Origin: Acidovorax sp.
GTDB lineage: Bacteria; Pseudomonadota; Gammaproteobacteria; Burkholderiales; Burkholderiaceae_C
Direction of reading: 5' to 3'
Assembly (NCBI GenBank): GCA_031277855.1
Contig: JAITLO010000018.1
Location: 186,001-250,000, forward strand
DNA length: 64,000 bases
Position numbers and translations under genes: made by a program. Every line of letters begins with the position of its first letter. The first letter of the stretch is position 1. Under the pieces are notes generated by a model. That model saw only the letters and a list, made by a program, of their open reading frames with translations. It was not told the DNA's origin and searched no databases. Below, one piece after another: positions 36,290 to 45,200 of this stretch.

Positions 36290-38026
36290 GTGAACCCCGT
36301 GCTGCAACGCCGCCAATGGATGCAGGCCATGGGGGCCGGCACGCTGGCCCTGGCGGGTTGCACGCCTTCTGCTCCCAAGTTGCAAGACCTGGCCGGCGGC
36401 TACATCGGCAATGCCATGGAGCGCGGTCACAGCCTGCGGCCGTTTTGGCAGCGCCTGGCCCAGGGGCTGGAGCTGCCCGCACCTGCCGTGGTGGAGCGTG
36501 TGCCGGTGGTGATAGCAGGCGGCGGTATTGCCGGCCTGGCGGCCGCGCGGGTGCTGGACCAGCAAGGCGTGGCCGCCGTGCTGCTGGACACCCAGGACGC
36601 CATGGGTGGCAACAGCCGGGGCGGCAGCGTGGCAGGTGTGCCTTGCCCGCTGGGCGCGCACTATCTGCCGCTGCCCAGCAACGACGCGCCCGAGGTGCAG
36701 GACTGGCTACAGGAGCTGGGCCTGCGCAGCCGCGTGGCCGGGCGCTGGCAGTACGACGAGCGCCATCTTTGTCACAGCCCGCAGGAGCGCCACTACCGCA
36801 ACGGCCAGTGGAGCGAAGGCCTGCTGCCCGTGGACGGTGTGGGCTCGCGCACGCTGCAGCAATACCAACAATGGGAGCAGCTGGTGCGCGCCGCATCGGC
36901 GGCTGCACGCTTTTCGCTGCCGGCAGCGCGCTGCTGGCAGGGCGGTGCGCTGGCCGCATCGCATGCAGCCTTGGATGGGCAGCGCTTTGATCGGTGGCTG
37001 GCCAGCCAGGGCATAGATGACCCCTATTTGCTGTGGTACCTCGACTACTGCTGCCGCGACGATTTTGGTGCCGGCATTGCCCGCGTCTCGGCCTGGGCCG
37101 GCGTGCACTACTTTGCCAGCCGGCGCGGCTTTCATGCGCCGCGCCGCAGCGGCGATGCGCCACAGGGCGAAGAGGGCAGCGACCAGGTGCTGACCTGGGC
37201 CCAGGGCAATGGCTGGCTGGTGCAGCAACTGCTGCAGCGCCTGGGCCATGTGCAGCAGCGCACCGGCTGCAGCGTGCTGGCCATCACCGTGCAGCGCCAC
37301 GGTGTGCAGGTGGATGCTTATGACCATGCGGCCCAGCAGCATGTGCGCTGGCTGGCCGCACGTTGCGTGGTGGCCCTGCCCAGCTGGATTGCCGCACGCG
37401 TGCTGCGCAACGCTCCGGGCTTTGTGCAGGCCCTGGCGGGCCGGCTGGATTGGGCACCCTGGCTGGTGGCCAATCTGCACCTGGACCGCCCTTTGGCGGA
37501 CTACCCTGGAGCTGAACCCGCCTGGGACAATGTGCTCTACCAAGACCCGAATGCCGGTGGCCTGGGCTATGTAGACGCCGGCCATCAACGCCTGGACCGG
37601 CTGCGCCGCCAGCCCACGGTGCTGAGCTACTACCAGGCCCTGGGCGACTGGCCAGATGGGCGCCAGCAGCTGCAGCAAGCCTGGACTTTTTGGCGCGACC
37701 GCATTGTGGCCAGCCTGGGCCAGCCCCATGCCGATTTGCTGGCCCGCGTCACGCGCATGGAAATCACCCGCTACGGCCATGCCATGGCCATCCCTCGGCC
37801 GGGAGATCAGCAATTTCTCAGCCAAATCGCCTTGCAAAGCAGTGGCGGCGAGCATAGGCAGCTCTGGAATGGAGAGCGCGTGCAGCGCCTGCCGCTGGCG
37901 CAATCCGAGCGCCTGGTGTTTGCCCACAGCGACTGGGCGGGCTACTCGGTGCTGGAAGAGGCCTTTGTCCGCGGCCACCATGCCGGCCTGTGGGCCTTGC
38001 AAAGCTCGCACACCTCACACACCTGA
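36290..38026 (+). CDS. Tat-exported lipoprotein flavin oxidoreductase (amine-oxidase-like)
   Basis: About 578 aa. The N-terminus QRRQWMQAMGAGTLALAGC combines a twin-arginine motif with a lipobox (LAGC), predicting export of a folded cofactor protein and lipid anchoring. The FAD dinucleotide motif VVIAGGGIAGLAAARVL is near residue 68-84, followed by DAMGGNSRGG, as in flavin amine oxidases and desaturases. A C-terminal GYSVLEEAFVRGHHAG segment fits the second FAD contact. The start is uncertain: GTG 36290 is chosen, TTG 36278 overlaps the upstream stop, and ATG 36317 would lose the RR pair. It immediately follows the aminopropyltransferase gene, so a polyamine is a plausible substrate (inference). 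Confidence 0.75.
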   Translation: MNPVLQRRQWMQAMGAGTLALAGCTPSAPKLQDLAGGYIGNAMERGHSLRPFWQRLAQGLELPAPAVVERVPVVIAGGGIAGLAAARVLDQQGVAAVLLDTQDAMGGNSRGGSVAGVPCPLGAHYLPLPSNDAPEVQDWLQELGLRSRVAGRWQYDERHLCHSPQERHYRNGQWSEGLLPVDGVGSRTLQQYQQWEQLVRAASAAARFSLPAARCWQGGALAASHAALDGQRFDRWLASQGIDDPYLLWYLDYCCRDDFGAGIARVSAWAGVHYFASRRGFHAPRRSGDAPQGEEGSDQVLTWAQGNGWLVQQLLQRLGHVQQRTGCSVLAITVQRHGVQVDAYDHAAQQHVRWLAARCVVALPSWIAARVLRNAPGFVQALAGRLDWAPWLVANLHLDRPLADYPGAEPAWDNVLYQDPNAGGLGYVDAGHQRLDRLRRQPTVLSYYQALGDWPDGRQQLQQAWTFWRDRIVASLGQPHADLLARVTRMEITRYGHAMAIPRPGDQQFLSQIALQSSGGEHRQLWNGERVQRLPLAQSERLVFAHSDWAGYSVLEEAFVRGHHAGLWALQSSHTSHT

Positions 38027-38208
38027 GCGGGGGCCGGCTCGCTTGCGCCGGGCTCGCTCAGGCAAAGGGAGGTGGGTGCTTGACTTGCATCAAAAACGGC
38101 CTCTTGTGCGAATGACTTGGGCACTCAGCCTACAAGCGCTGGCTGGTGCCGGGGGCAATGTCAGGGGCCTGAGGGCATGGTTTGCCCCCGCTTTGCAAGG
38201 AATACTTT

Positions 38209-38772
38209 ATGGCTCGAAATCCGCTGTCCACCCTTCTTCATCGCACCTGGTGGGTGCTGCTGCTGCGCGGCCTGGTGGCCATTGCATTTGGTGTGCTGAC
38301 CTTTGCCCAGCCCGGGGTTTCGCTGGTGGCGCTGATGCTGACCTTTGGCGTTTTTACCTTTGCCGACGGTGTGCTGGGCATGTACGCGGCCATCCGTGGC
38401 CGGGGCCTGAGCGGCCATTGGTGGGTGCTGCTGCTGTGGGGCCTGGTGGGCGTGGTGGTGGGGGTGTTGACCGTGGTGGCACCCGCCGTGACAGCCCTGG
38501 TGATGACGATTTACATCGCCGCCTGGGCCTTGGTCTCCGGTGTGATGCAAATCATTGCGGCCCTGCGTCTGCGCAAGGAAATCCGGGGGGAGTGGCTGCT
38601 GGTGCTGGGCGGCGCCCTGTCGGTGTTGTTCGGCGGTTTTGTGCTGGCCCAGCCCGGGGCCGGCATGATGGCCATGCTGTGGGTACTGGCCCTGTATGCG
38701 GTGGTGCTGGGCCTGCTCATGGTCTTGCTGGCCTTCAAGGTCAAAAAAGGGGTGCGCATGCTCGAGGTCTGA
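38209..38772 (+). CDS. HdeD/DUF308 family membrane protein
   Basis: A 187-aa protein with six hydrophobic segments arranged as three repeated hairpins (WWVLLLRGLVAIAFGVL, WWVLLLWGLVGVVVGVL, EWLLVLGGALSVLFGGF). The internal repetition with W-x-LLL-G at each start is the HdeD pattern. HdeD affects acid resistance at high density in E. coli; the role here is unknown. ATG 38209 (MARNPLSTLLHRTWW) is the chosen start. Confidence 0.87.
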   Translation: MARNPLSTLLHRTWWVLLLRGLVAIAFGVLTFAQPGVSLVALMLTFGVFTFADGVLGMYAAIRGRGLSGHWWVLLLWGLVGVVVGVLTVVAPAVTALVMTIYIAAWALVSGVMQIIAALRLRKEIRGEWLLVLGGALSVLFGGFVLAQPGAGMMAMLWVLALYAVVLGLLMVLLAFKVKKGVRMLEV

Positions 38773-39067
38773 GCGCGGCAACGACCAGCGACCAGGGTGG
38801 AGCGCATTGCGCTTTCACCTGCGGCTCGTGCTCTGTTCGCAGTTTTTTGCCACTGCCGCGCTGGGTCGCGGCAGTGCTGTTTCTGGCGCAGCTGAGGGCT
38901 TTAGCTGCGACGGCGGCCTTGGGCCTTCACCGCCTCTGCGGCCTGCCTTGTTTGGGCGTGCGGAGCAGGGGCGCCGGACTGGGATTGCAGGCCCTGAATC
39001 ACCAGATGGGCAATCAGCGCTGCTGCGTCCTCATAGTCTCGCGCAGCCAATCACAGTGCCAGCTGTT

Positions 39068-39985
39068 TCACACCCCGAGTAAGCGCAAATCCAGCTGACC
39101 TTGCTGCAGGGGCGGGCACCAGTAGTAGCTGCCGGTGCGGGGCTGCGAGAACTGGAACAGGGCGTCGGCCAGGCCATCGTCCAGACCCAGCATGCGGCGC
39201 CACTGCACCTCAAACGCATCCAGTGAATGGCCAAAGGCCGCAAACATCAGGCCCATGCGGTCTTTGCCATCGGCAGCGCTCTCCCACCACGGCATGGAGC
39301 GGCGCAGCACAAAGGCTTCGGGGCTGAAGCTTTCCTGGGCCGTGCGTTTGACATGGGCCGATTCCGGCGCTTCGTCCAACTCCTCGTTGTCGCTGAGTCG
39401 CCGACCTATCGCATGGTCACGTGCCTGGGGCGGCAGCGCATGAAAGGCGGGCATGTTGTGCTCCCACTGCTGTAGTGCCAGAAAACTGGAGCCATGCAGT
39501 CCCATGGTGCTGCAATGCAGGCAGGCAGCGGCGACGGCCTGCGCATCCACCGGGTTTTCGGTGCCATCCTCATAGCCTGTCAGGTCGCGGCCATAGCCGT
39601 TGGGGCCATGGCCGTGGCGGAAGGCGTCGACCACACGCTCCAACGCAAAAGCCGGTGCCAACAGCTCCACCAGGCGGCGGGTGGACAGCAGCAGCTCGCC
39701 GCGCTCCTCGCCGCGCAGCCACAGGCACAGGGCAGAGTCAGTGTGCTCGGAATGTGCAGGTGCCACGCCCAGCAGCGCAGGAAAGGGGCGCAGGCCGGGC
39801 ACTTCGCTGGCCAGGGCTTGCACCAGGGCCGGGCCGATGGCCACCACCGTGTGCAGGCCATCGGCATGCACACGCAGCTGACTCAGTGCAGTATGCAAGG
39901 CAGGGGCATTGCCGCGTACAGAGAAAAACACATACCGGCCCACCGTGGGTAGCGGAGCCAAGATTCCGGGTTGGGTAAATTGCAT
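39068..39985 (-). CDS. DyP-type heme peroxidase (YfeX-like)
   Basis: A 305-aa protein, the length of YfeX. The catalytic GxxDG motif is GYEDGTENP (Asp near residue 145). The proximal heme His is likely in SAHVKRT (near 217) and the distal Arg in VLRRSMPWW (near 233). The C-terminus DALFQFSQPRTGSYYWCPP is typical of the family. No Tat signal is present, so it is cytoplasmic unless loaded into a shell; no encapsulin gene is nearby. The frame is open far upstream, through the tRNA; ATG 39985 (MQFTQPGILAPLP) is the family start. Confidence 0.9.
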   Translation of the reverse strand: MQFTQPGILAPLPTVGRYVFFSVRGNAPALHTALSQLRVHADGLHTVVAIGPALVQALASEVPGLRPFPALLGVAPAHSEHTDSALCLWLRGEERGELLLSTRRLVELLAPAFALERVVDAFRHGHGPNGYGRDLTGYEDGTENPVDAQAVAAACLHCSTMGLHGSSFLALQQWEHNMPAFHALPPQARDHAIGRRLSDNEELDEAPESAHVKRTAQESFSPEAFVLRRSMPWWESAADGKDRMGLMFAAFGHSLDAFEVQWRRMLGLDDGLADALFQFSQPRTGSYYWCPPLQQGQLDLRLLGV

Positions 39986-40132
39986 AGTTCTGACAAAAAA
40001 AGCAGCGGACATTGTGGATGCGTCTGTGGTGGATGGTGGTTGAGGAGGAGGAAGCCAGAGCGCTGCGGACAAAAAATGTGCGACGAGCGCAAAAGCCTCA
40101 AATAGGCCTGCTACAATTGCAGCTTCAACGAC

Positions 40133-40209
40133 AGGCGCGTAGCTCAGCTGGTTAGAGCACCACCTTGACATGGTGGGGGTCGTTGGTTCGAGTCCAATCG
40201 CGCCTACCA
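40133..40209 (+). tRNA. tRNA-Val(GAC), copy 2
   Basis: Identical over all 77 bases to the tRNA at 32403, with the same direct orientation, anticodon GAC and encoded CCA. TACAAT at 40112 is a candidate -10 box, separate from the copy 1 promoter, so each copy is transcribed on its own. Confidence 0.96.
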
Positions 40210-40245
40210 AACATCAGGCAAGCACCACCAGAGCTTGTTGCAGAC

Positions 40246-40272
40246 AATGCCCGCTTTATAGCGGGCATTTTT
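40246..40272 (+). terminator. Terminator after tRNA-Val copy 2
   Basis: ATGCCCGC and GCGGGCAT around a TTTATA loop, followed by TTTT. It is unrelated in sequence to the terminator of copy 1. Confidence 0.88.
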
Positions 40273-40579
40273 GTTTTTGCCGTACGAAAAAAATACATCC
40301 GCAGTGTGGTGACGGCAGAGCGGCGCTTATCCACTCTGTTTCCAATGGGCGGGACTGCCCCCTCAGACCTCGCAGCTCGAGCCGCATGCACAGAGCGATC
40401 GCTCGTTTTGGGGTGTCCGTAGTTTTTGCAGATTTTTTCCATTCACGGGGCTGATGCGCTGGACTCCGAAGGCCGTGGCCATAGGCTTTGTCCACTGGGG
40501 CGGCATCAGACGACAGCTTATGTGAGGAGAGGACTACATAAGGACGGGGAATAAGTAAAGCCTTCTCGGATTCGGCGTG
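40273..40579. other. Intergenic region upstream of the exoprotein operon
   Basis: About 300 bases of mixed composition with no supported gene. It should contain the operon promoter. The only feature I can support is the GTTACGATTT leader element just downstream. Confidence 0.45.
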
Positions 40580-40589
40580 GTTACGATTT
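40580..40589 (+). promoter_or_regulatory. Conserved leader 10-mer of tpsA1
   Basis: GTTACGATTT lies 45 bases before the tpsA1 ATG. The same 10-mer occurs 45 bases before the tpsA2 ATG (45966), inside leaders that otherwise differ. Function unknown: possibly a promoter element, a regulator site or a remnant of the duplication. Confidence 0.45.
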
Positions 40590-40624
40590 CTTGTGATTTC
40601 TGCACTTTGAAACAGGAAAATCGC

Positions 40625-42237
40625 ATGAACCACATCTACCGCACCATCTGGAGCCATGCACAGCAATGCGTGGTGGTGGTTCCCGAGACAGCTTCTGTAT
40701 CAGGTTCCGCATCGGGTGGGGCACAGTCCGAAGTGGCTTCCGTGGCGCCAGTGGGCTGGATCGCCAGGCTCAGCGTGCTGGTTGCGGCCCTTGCCGGTGT
40801 GGGCGTGGTCATGGCCCAGGCTCTGCCTACGGGCGGGCAGGTGGTTGCAGGCAGTGGGCAGATCAGCCAAAGCGGCACGCAGCTCACCGTCAACCAGGGC
40901 TCGGATCGCCTGGTCACCAACTGGCAAAGCTTCAATATCGGCGCAGGCCACAGCGTGCAGTTCAACCAGCCCTCGGCCAGTGCTGTGGCGCTGAACCGGG
41001 TACTGGGTGCGGATGTGAGCTCCATCCAGGGCGCCTGGCGGGCCAATGGCCAGGTCTTCTTGCTCAATCCCAATGGCGTGGTCTTCAGCCCCACGGCCCA
41101 GGTGAATGTGGGTGGGCTGGTGGCCAGCACGCTCAAGCTCAGCGATGAAGACTTTATGGCAGGGCGCTACCAGCTCAGTGGCAACAGCACCCAGGCCATC
41201 ATCAACCAGGGAAAGATTGAAGCGACCCAGGGTGGCCATGTGGCCCTGGTGGCGGCCCGCATCGTCAACGATGGGCAGATCAAGGCCCCTGGCGGCAATG
41301 TGCTGCTGGGTGCAGGCCAGGCCGTGACGCTGGACTTTGGTGGTCCGGTGCAGATGCAAGTGAGCCAGGGTGCGCTGAATGCGCAGATTGCCAACGGCGG
41401 CGCCATTGTGGTGGAGGGCGGTCATGTGCTGCTCAGCGCCAAGGCAGCGGCCAACCTGGGCAATGCAGTGGTGAACCAGACCGGGTTGATAGAGGCCGGC
41501 AGCCTGCATGCCCAGGGCGGCAGCATCAGGCTGAGTGCCGAAGGCGGAGCCATTGTGCAGACCGGCCAGCTCAAGGCCGATGGCCAAAGCGGTGGGCAGA
41601 TCGAAGCCAGCGGCCGGGCCATTGTCGATGCAGGCCAGTGGAGTGCCCAGGGCAATATCGGCAGCGGAGGCAAGGGCGGCAGCATTGCGCTGCAGGCCAG
41701 CCAGAGCCTGGAGCAGACCGCCGCGGCCCAGCTCAACGCCAGCGGAACGCAAGGCGGTGGCAGCGTGCGCATCAATGGTGGCGCCAGCGCCTATCTCTCG
41801 GGCAGCAGCAAAGCCGACAGCAGCCACAGCGGTGCGGGCGGTGATGTATCGGCCACGGCCGACAAACTCATTCTGGCGGGCGCCCAACTCAGTGCCAATG
41901 GTGCCCAAGGCGGCGGCCGAGTGCGTGTGGGCGGTGGCTGGCAAGGGGGCGATGCCGACATCCGCAATGCCGCTAGCACCACGGTGACGGCCAGCAGTCA
42001 GCTCAGCGCCAATGCCACGGGCCGAGGAAACGGCGGCACGGTGGTGGTGTGGTCCGAAGAGGGCACGGGCGTGGCCGCCAAGATAGAGGCCAAGGGCGGA
42101 GCCTTGGGCGGCCATGGTGGCAAGGTGGAGGCATCGAGCAAGGGTGCGCTGGCGTTTGCGGCCCAGGTGGATGTGACGGCGGCCAAGGGCCAGGCCGGCC
42201 AGGTGCTGCTGGACCCCAAGAACATCACCATCAGCAA
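40625..42237 (+). repeat. Duplicated 5' block, copy 1 (tpsA1)
   Basis: It matches 46011-47623 almost base for base at a constant offset of 5386 bases with no net indel, covering the ESPR, TPS domain and the start of the stalk. Differences are scattered and mostly silent, apart from a short patch near 40725-40745. Confidence 0.9.
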
Positions 42238-45200
42238 CGATCCTGGCAATCCAGGCTTTGCGGTCACGCCTTTGACCTATAACAACCCGCAAGCGGGCGA
42301 TGGACACGGCAATGCGGGTGCGGTGGAGCTGAGCAATGGTCGGATTGTGGTGGCCTCTTCCAAGGACAACACTGTGGCCAGCGGTGCGGGTGCTGTTCGC
42401 CTGTATCAAACAGACGGTACTTTGATCTCGATACTGACCGGATCACAAGCCAATGACTCGGTAGGAAGTGCAGGCATCACGCTGCTGAGTGACGGCAACT
42501 ATGTGGTGGCCAGTCCCAACTGGGCCAATGGCACGGCGGCCAAGGCCGGCGCCGTCACCTGGGGCAGCGCCGCGGTTGGGGGCAGCGGCTCGGTCAGCAG
42601 CAGCAACAGCTTGGTTGGCAGTCAGGCCAACAGCTTGGTTGGCTCCAATGAAACTGCGGGCAAAACCAGCGGGGTCGTAGCGCTCAGTGATGGTCGCTAT
42701 GCGGTGCTGAGCTCCAATTGGGTCAACGGCACGGCCACCCGGGCCGGTGCGGTGACCTGGGTCCACGACGCAGCCCATAGAAGCGGTGTGGTTGGCAGCG
42801 GCAACAGCCTGGTCGGCACCAAAACCGATGACGCTGTGGGTGTAGGCGGGATCACCGCGCTGGGCAATGGCAACTATGTGGTCACCAGCCACCGTTGGGG
42901 CAATGGCACGGCCGCCCGATCCGGTGCGGTGACCTGGGTCGATGGTGCTGCCGGTATTACCGGAGAGTTGGACAGCGGCAATAGCCTGGTGGGTAGCCAG
43001 CAAGGTGATTACGTGGGCTACCAAGGCGTACAGGTGCTGAGCAATGGCAACTATGTGGTCATCAGCAGCAACTGGGCTAATGGAGCGGTCAAGGGGGCGG
43101 GGGCTGTCACCTGGGGTGATGGCCTGGGTGGTACCAATGGCGCGGTGAGCAGCAGCAACAGCTTGGTCGGCAGCCGGGCCAGTGACAGTGTGGGAACACG
43201 CGGGGTCATTGCGCTGAGCAATGGCAACTATGTGGTGGGCAGCAGCGAGTGGGCCAATGGCACGCAAGCCAGAGCCGGTGCAGTGACCTGGGGTAATGGC
43301 AACGGAGGCACTGCGGGCCTGGTGAGCAGCCTCAACAGTCTGGTGGGCACCCAGGCCAGTGATGCCGTGGGTCTCTCCGTCATGGCATTGAGCAATGGCA
43401 ACTATGTGGTGATCAGTCAAGACTGGGCCAATGGCGCAGCCAGCAAAGCCGGGGCCGTGACCTGGGGCAATGGCCAGGGAGGTACCAACGGTGCCGTCAG
43501 CAGTAGCAACAGCCTGGTGGGAAGCCGCAAGGATGATCGTGTTGGCTATGGGGGCAGGCAGCCTATTGCAGCAGACAACTTCAACATGGTGGGCGTCACC
43601 GCGCTGGCCAATGGCAACTACCTCGTGAACAGCGCCTACTGGGCCAATGGAACGGCCAGCAATGCCGGTGCCGTGACCTGGGCCAATGGCAGCGGGGGCA
43701 CGACCGGCCTGGTGAACAGCAGCAACAGCCTGGTGGGTACGCAGGTCAATGACTATGTGGGGGCGAATGGCATTGCCGTGTTGAGCAATGGCAACTATGT
43801 GGTGGTGAGCAGCGAGTGGGCCAATGGTACGGCCAGCAATGCCGGGGCTGTGACCTGGGGCAGTGCCGACGTTGGTGTGCATGGCGAGGTAGGCAGCCAC
43901 AACAGCCTGGTGGGCAGCAACAAAGACGATAAGGTGGGCTATATCTCCACCATAGACAGCAAACATTACCCGCAGCACAGAGGCATTACGGTGCTGGCCA
44001 ATGGCAACTATGTGGTGCACAGCGAGGCCTGGCGCAACGGCACGGCCAGCAATGCCGGAGCGGTGACCTGGGTGGATGGCAGCAAAGGCATCACCGGTGC
44101 TGTCAGCAGCAGCAACAGCCTGGTGGGAGGGCAAAGTGGCGATAACGTGGGCTACAAAGGCATCACGGAGCTCAGCAATGGCAACTATGTGGTCAACAGC
44201 GACCGCTGGGCCAATGGTGCAGCCAAGAGCGCAGGGGCGGTGACCTGGGTCAGCGGCACACAAGGTCTCACGGGCCTGGTGGGCAGCCACAACAGCCTGG
44301 TGGGCAGCCAGGCCAATGATGCCGTGGGGTTTACAGGCATCACGGCCCTGAACAACGGCAACTATGTGGTCGCCAGTCGTGGATGGAACAACGGAACGAT
44401 CAGCAGCGCCGGTGCCGTGACCTGGGGCAATGGCATCACTGGCACTACAGGCATAGTCAGCAGCAGCAACAGCCTGGTGGGTAGTCACGTCAACGACAAG
44501 GTGGGCAGCGGTGGCATCAAGGCCCTGCGCAACGGTGACTATGCGGTGTTGAGCCCCAACTGGGCCAATGGCGCAATCACAAGGGCAGGTGCCATCACCC
44601 TGGGCCTGGGTTTTGCAGGAGTGAAGGGCGTTATCGACAGCGGCAACAGTCTGGTGGGCACACAGGCCAATGACGCCATGGGCAATGGCCAGTTTCTGAA
44701 CTTGGGCAATGGCTCTATTTTGGTGGCTTCACCCGACTATCGCGCCAATCAGGGGCGGGTCGATATTCTGTGGCACGGTCAGTCCACCCCCCTGCTATAT
44801 ACGCTGGACCCCGGTGCCCACTACCAGCTCAACACCGGTTTGTTGGCGGCATTGCTGGGCACGGGAGCCCAGGTCACGCTGCAGGCCAATACCGATATCC
44901 ACCTGCGTGATGCCCTGGATGTGGTGGCCGCTGCAGGCAAGGGTGGAAATCTGACGTTGCAGGCCGGCCGCTCCATCCAACTTGATGCCGACCTGCGCAC
45001 TGGTAACGGCGATCTCACCCTGGTGGCCAATGACACGGCAGCCAGCGGTGTGGTCGATGCCCATCGCGATGCGGGTGCTGGTCACATCACCCAGGCCGCT
45101 GGCACCGCCATCGATGCAGGCTCGGGCACGGTGAACTTGCAAATACGCGATGGCCAAGGCATTGGCAAGGCCGAGGCTGGCCTGATCACCTTGTCCAAGG

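Noticed and set aside
34470-37163. An 897-codon antisense frame over the spermidine-synthase-like gene
   Set aside because: Opposite a gene with clear catalytic motifs; composition Arg/His/Pro-rich, typical of a shadow.
38773-39067. Possible gene in the spacer between the HdeD-like and DyP genes
   Set aside because: Open frames here are continuations of shadow frames; no ribosome site or recognisable product.
39986-40210. In-frame upstream extension of the DyP peroxidase
   Set aside because: It runs antisense through tRNA-Val; the expected length is reached from 39985.
42443-44488. A 681-codon antisense frame inside exoprotein 1
   Set aside because: It mirrors the coding repeats (a repeated HHIVAIAQ-type pattern) and is a by-product of their codon structure.
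42470-44690. Regular direct repeats considered as a CRISPR-like or satellite array
   Set aside because: Period is about 60 codons, in frame, with conserved protein sequence; there are no short identical repeats with unique spacers.
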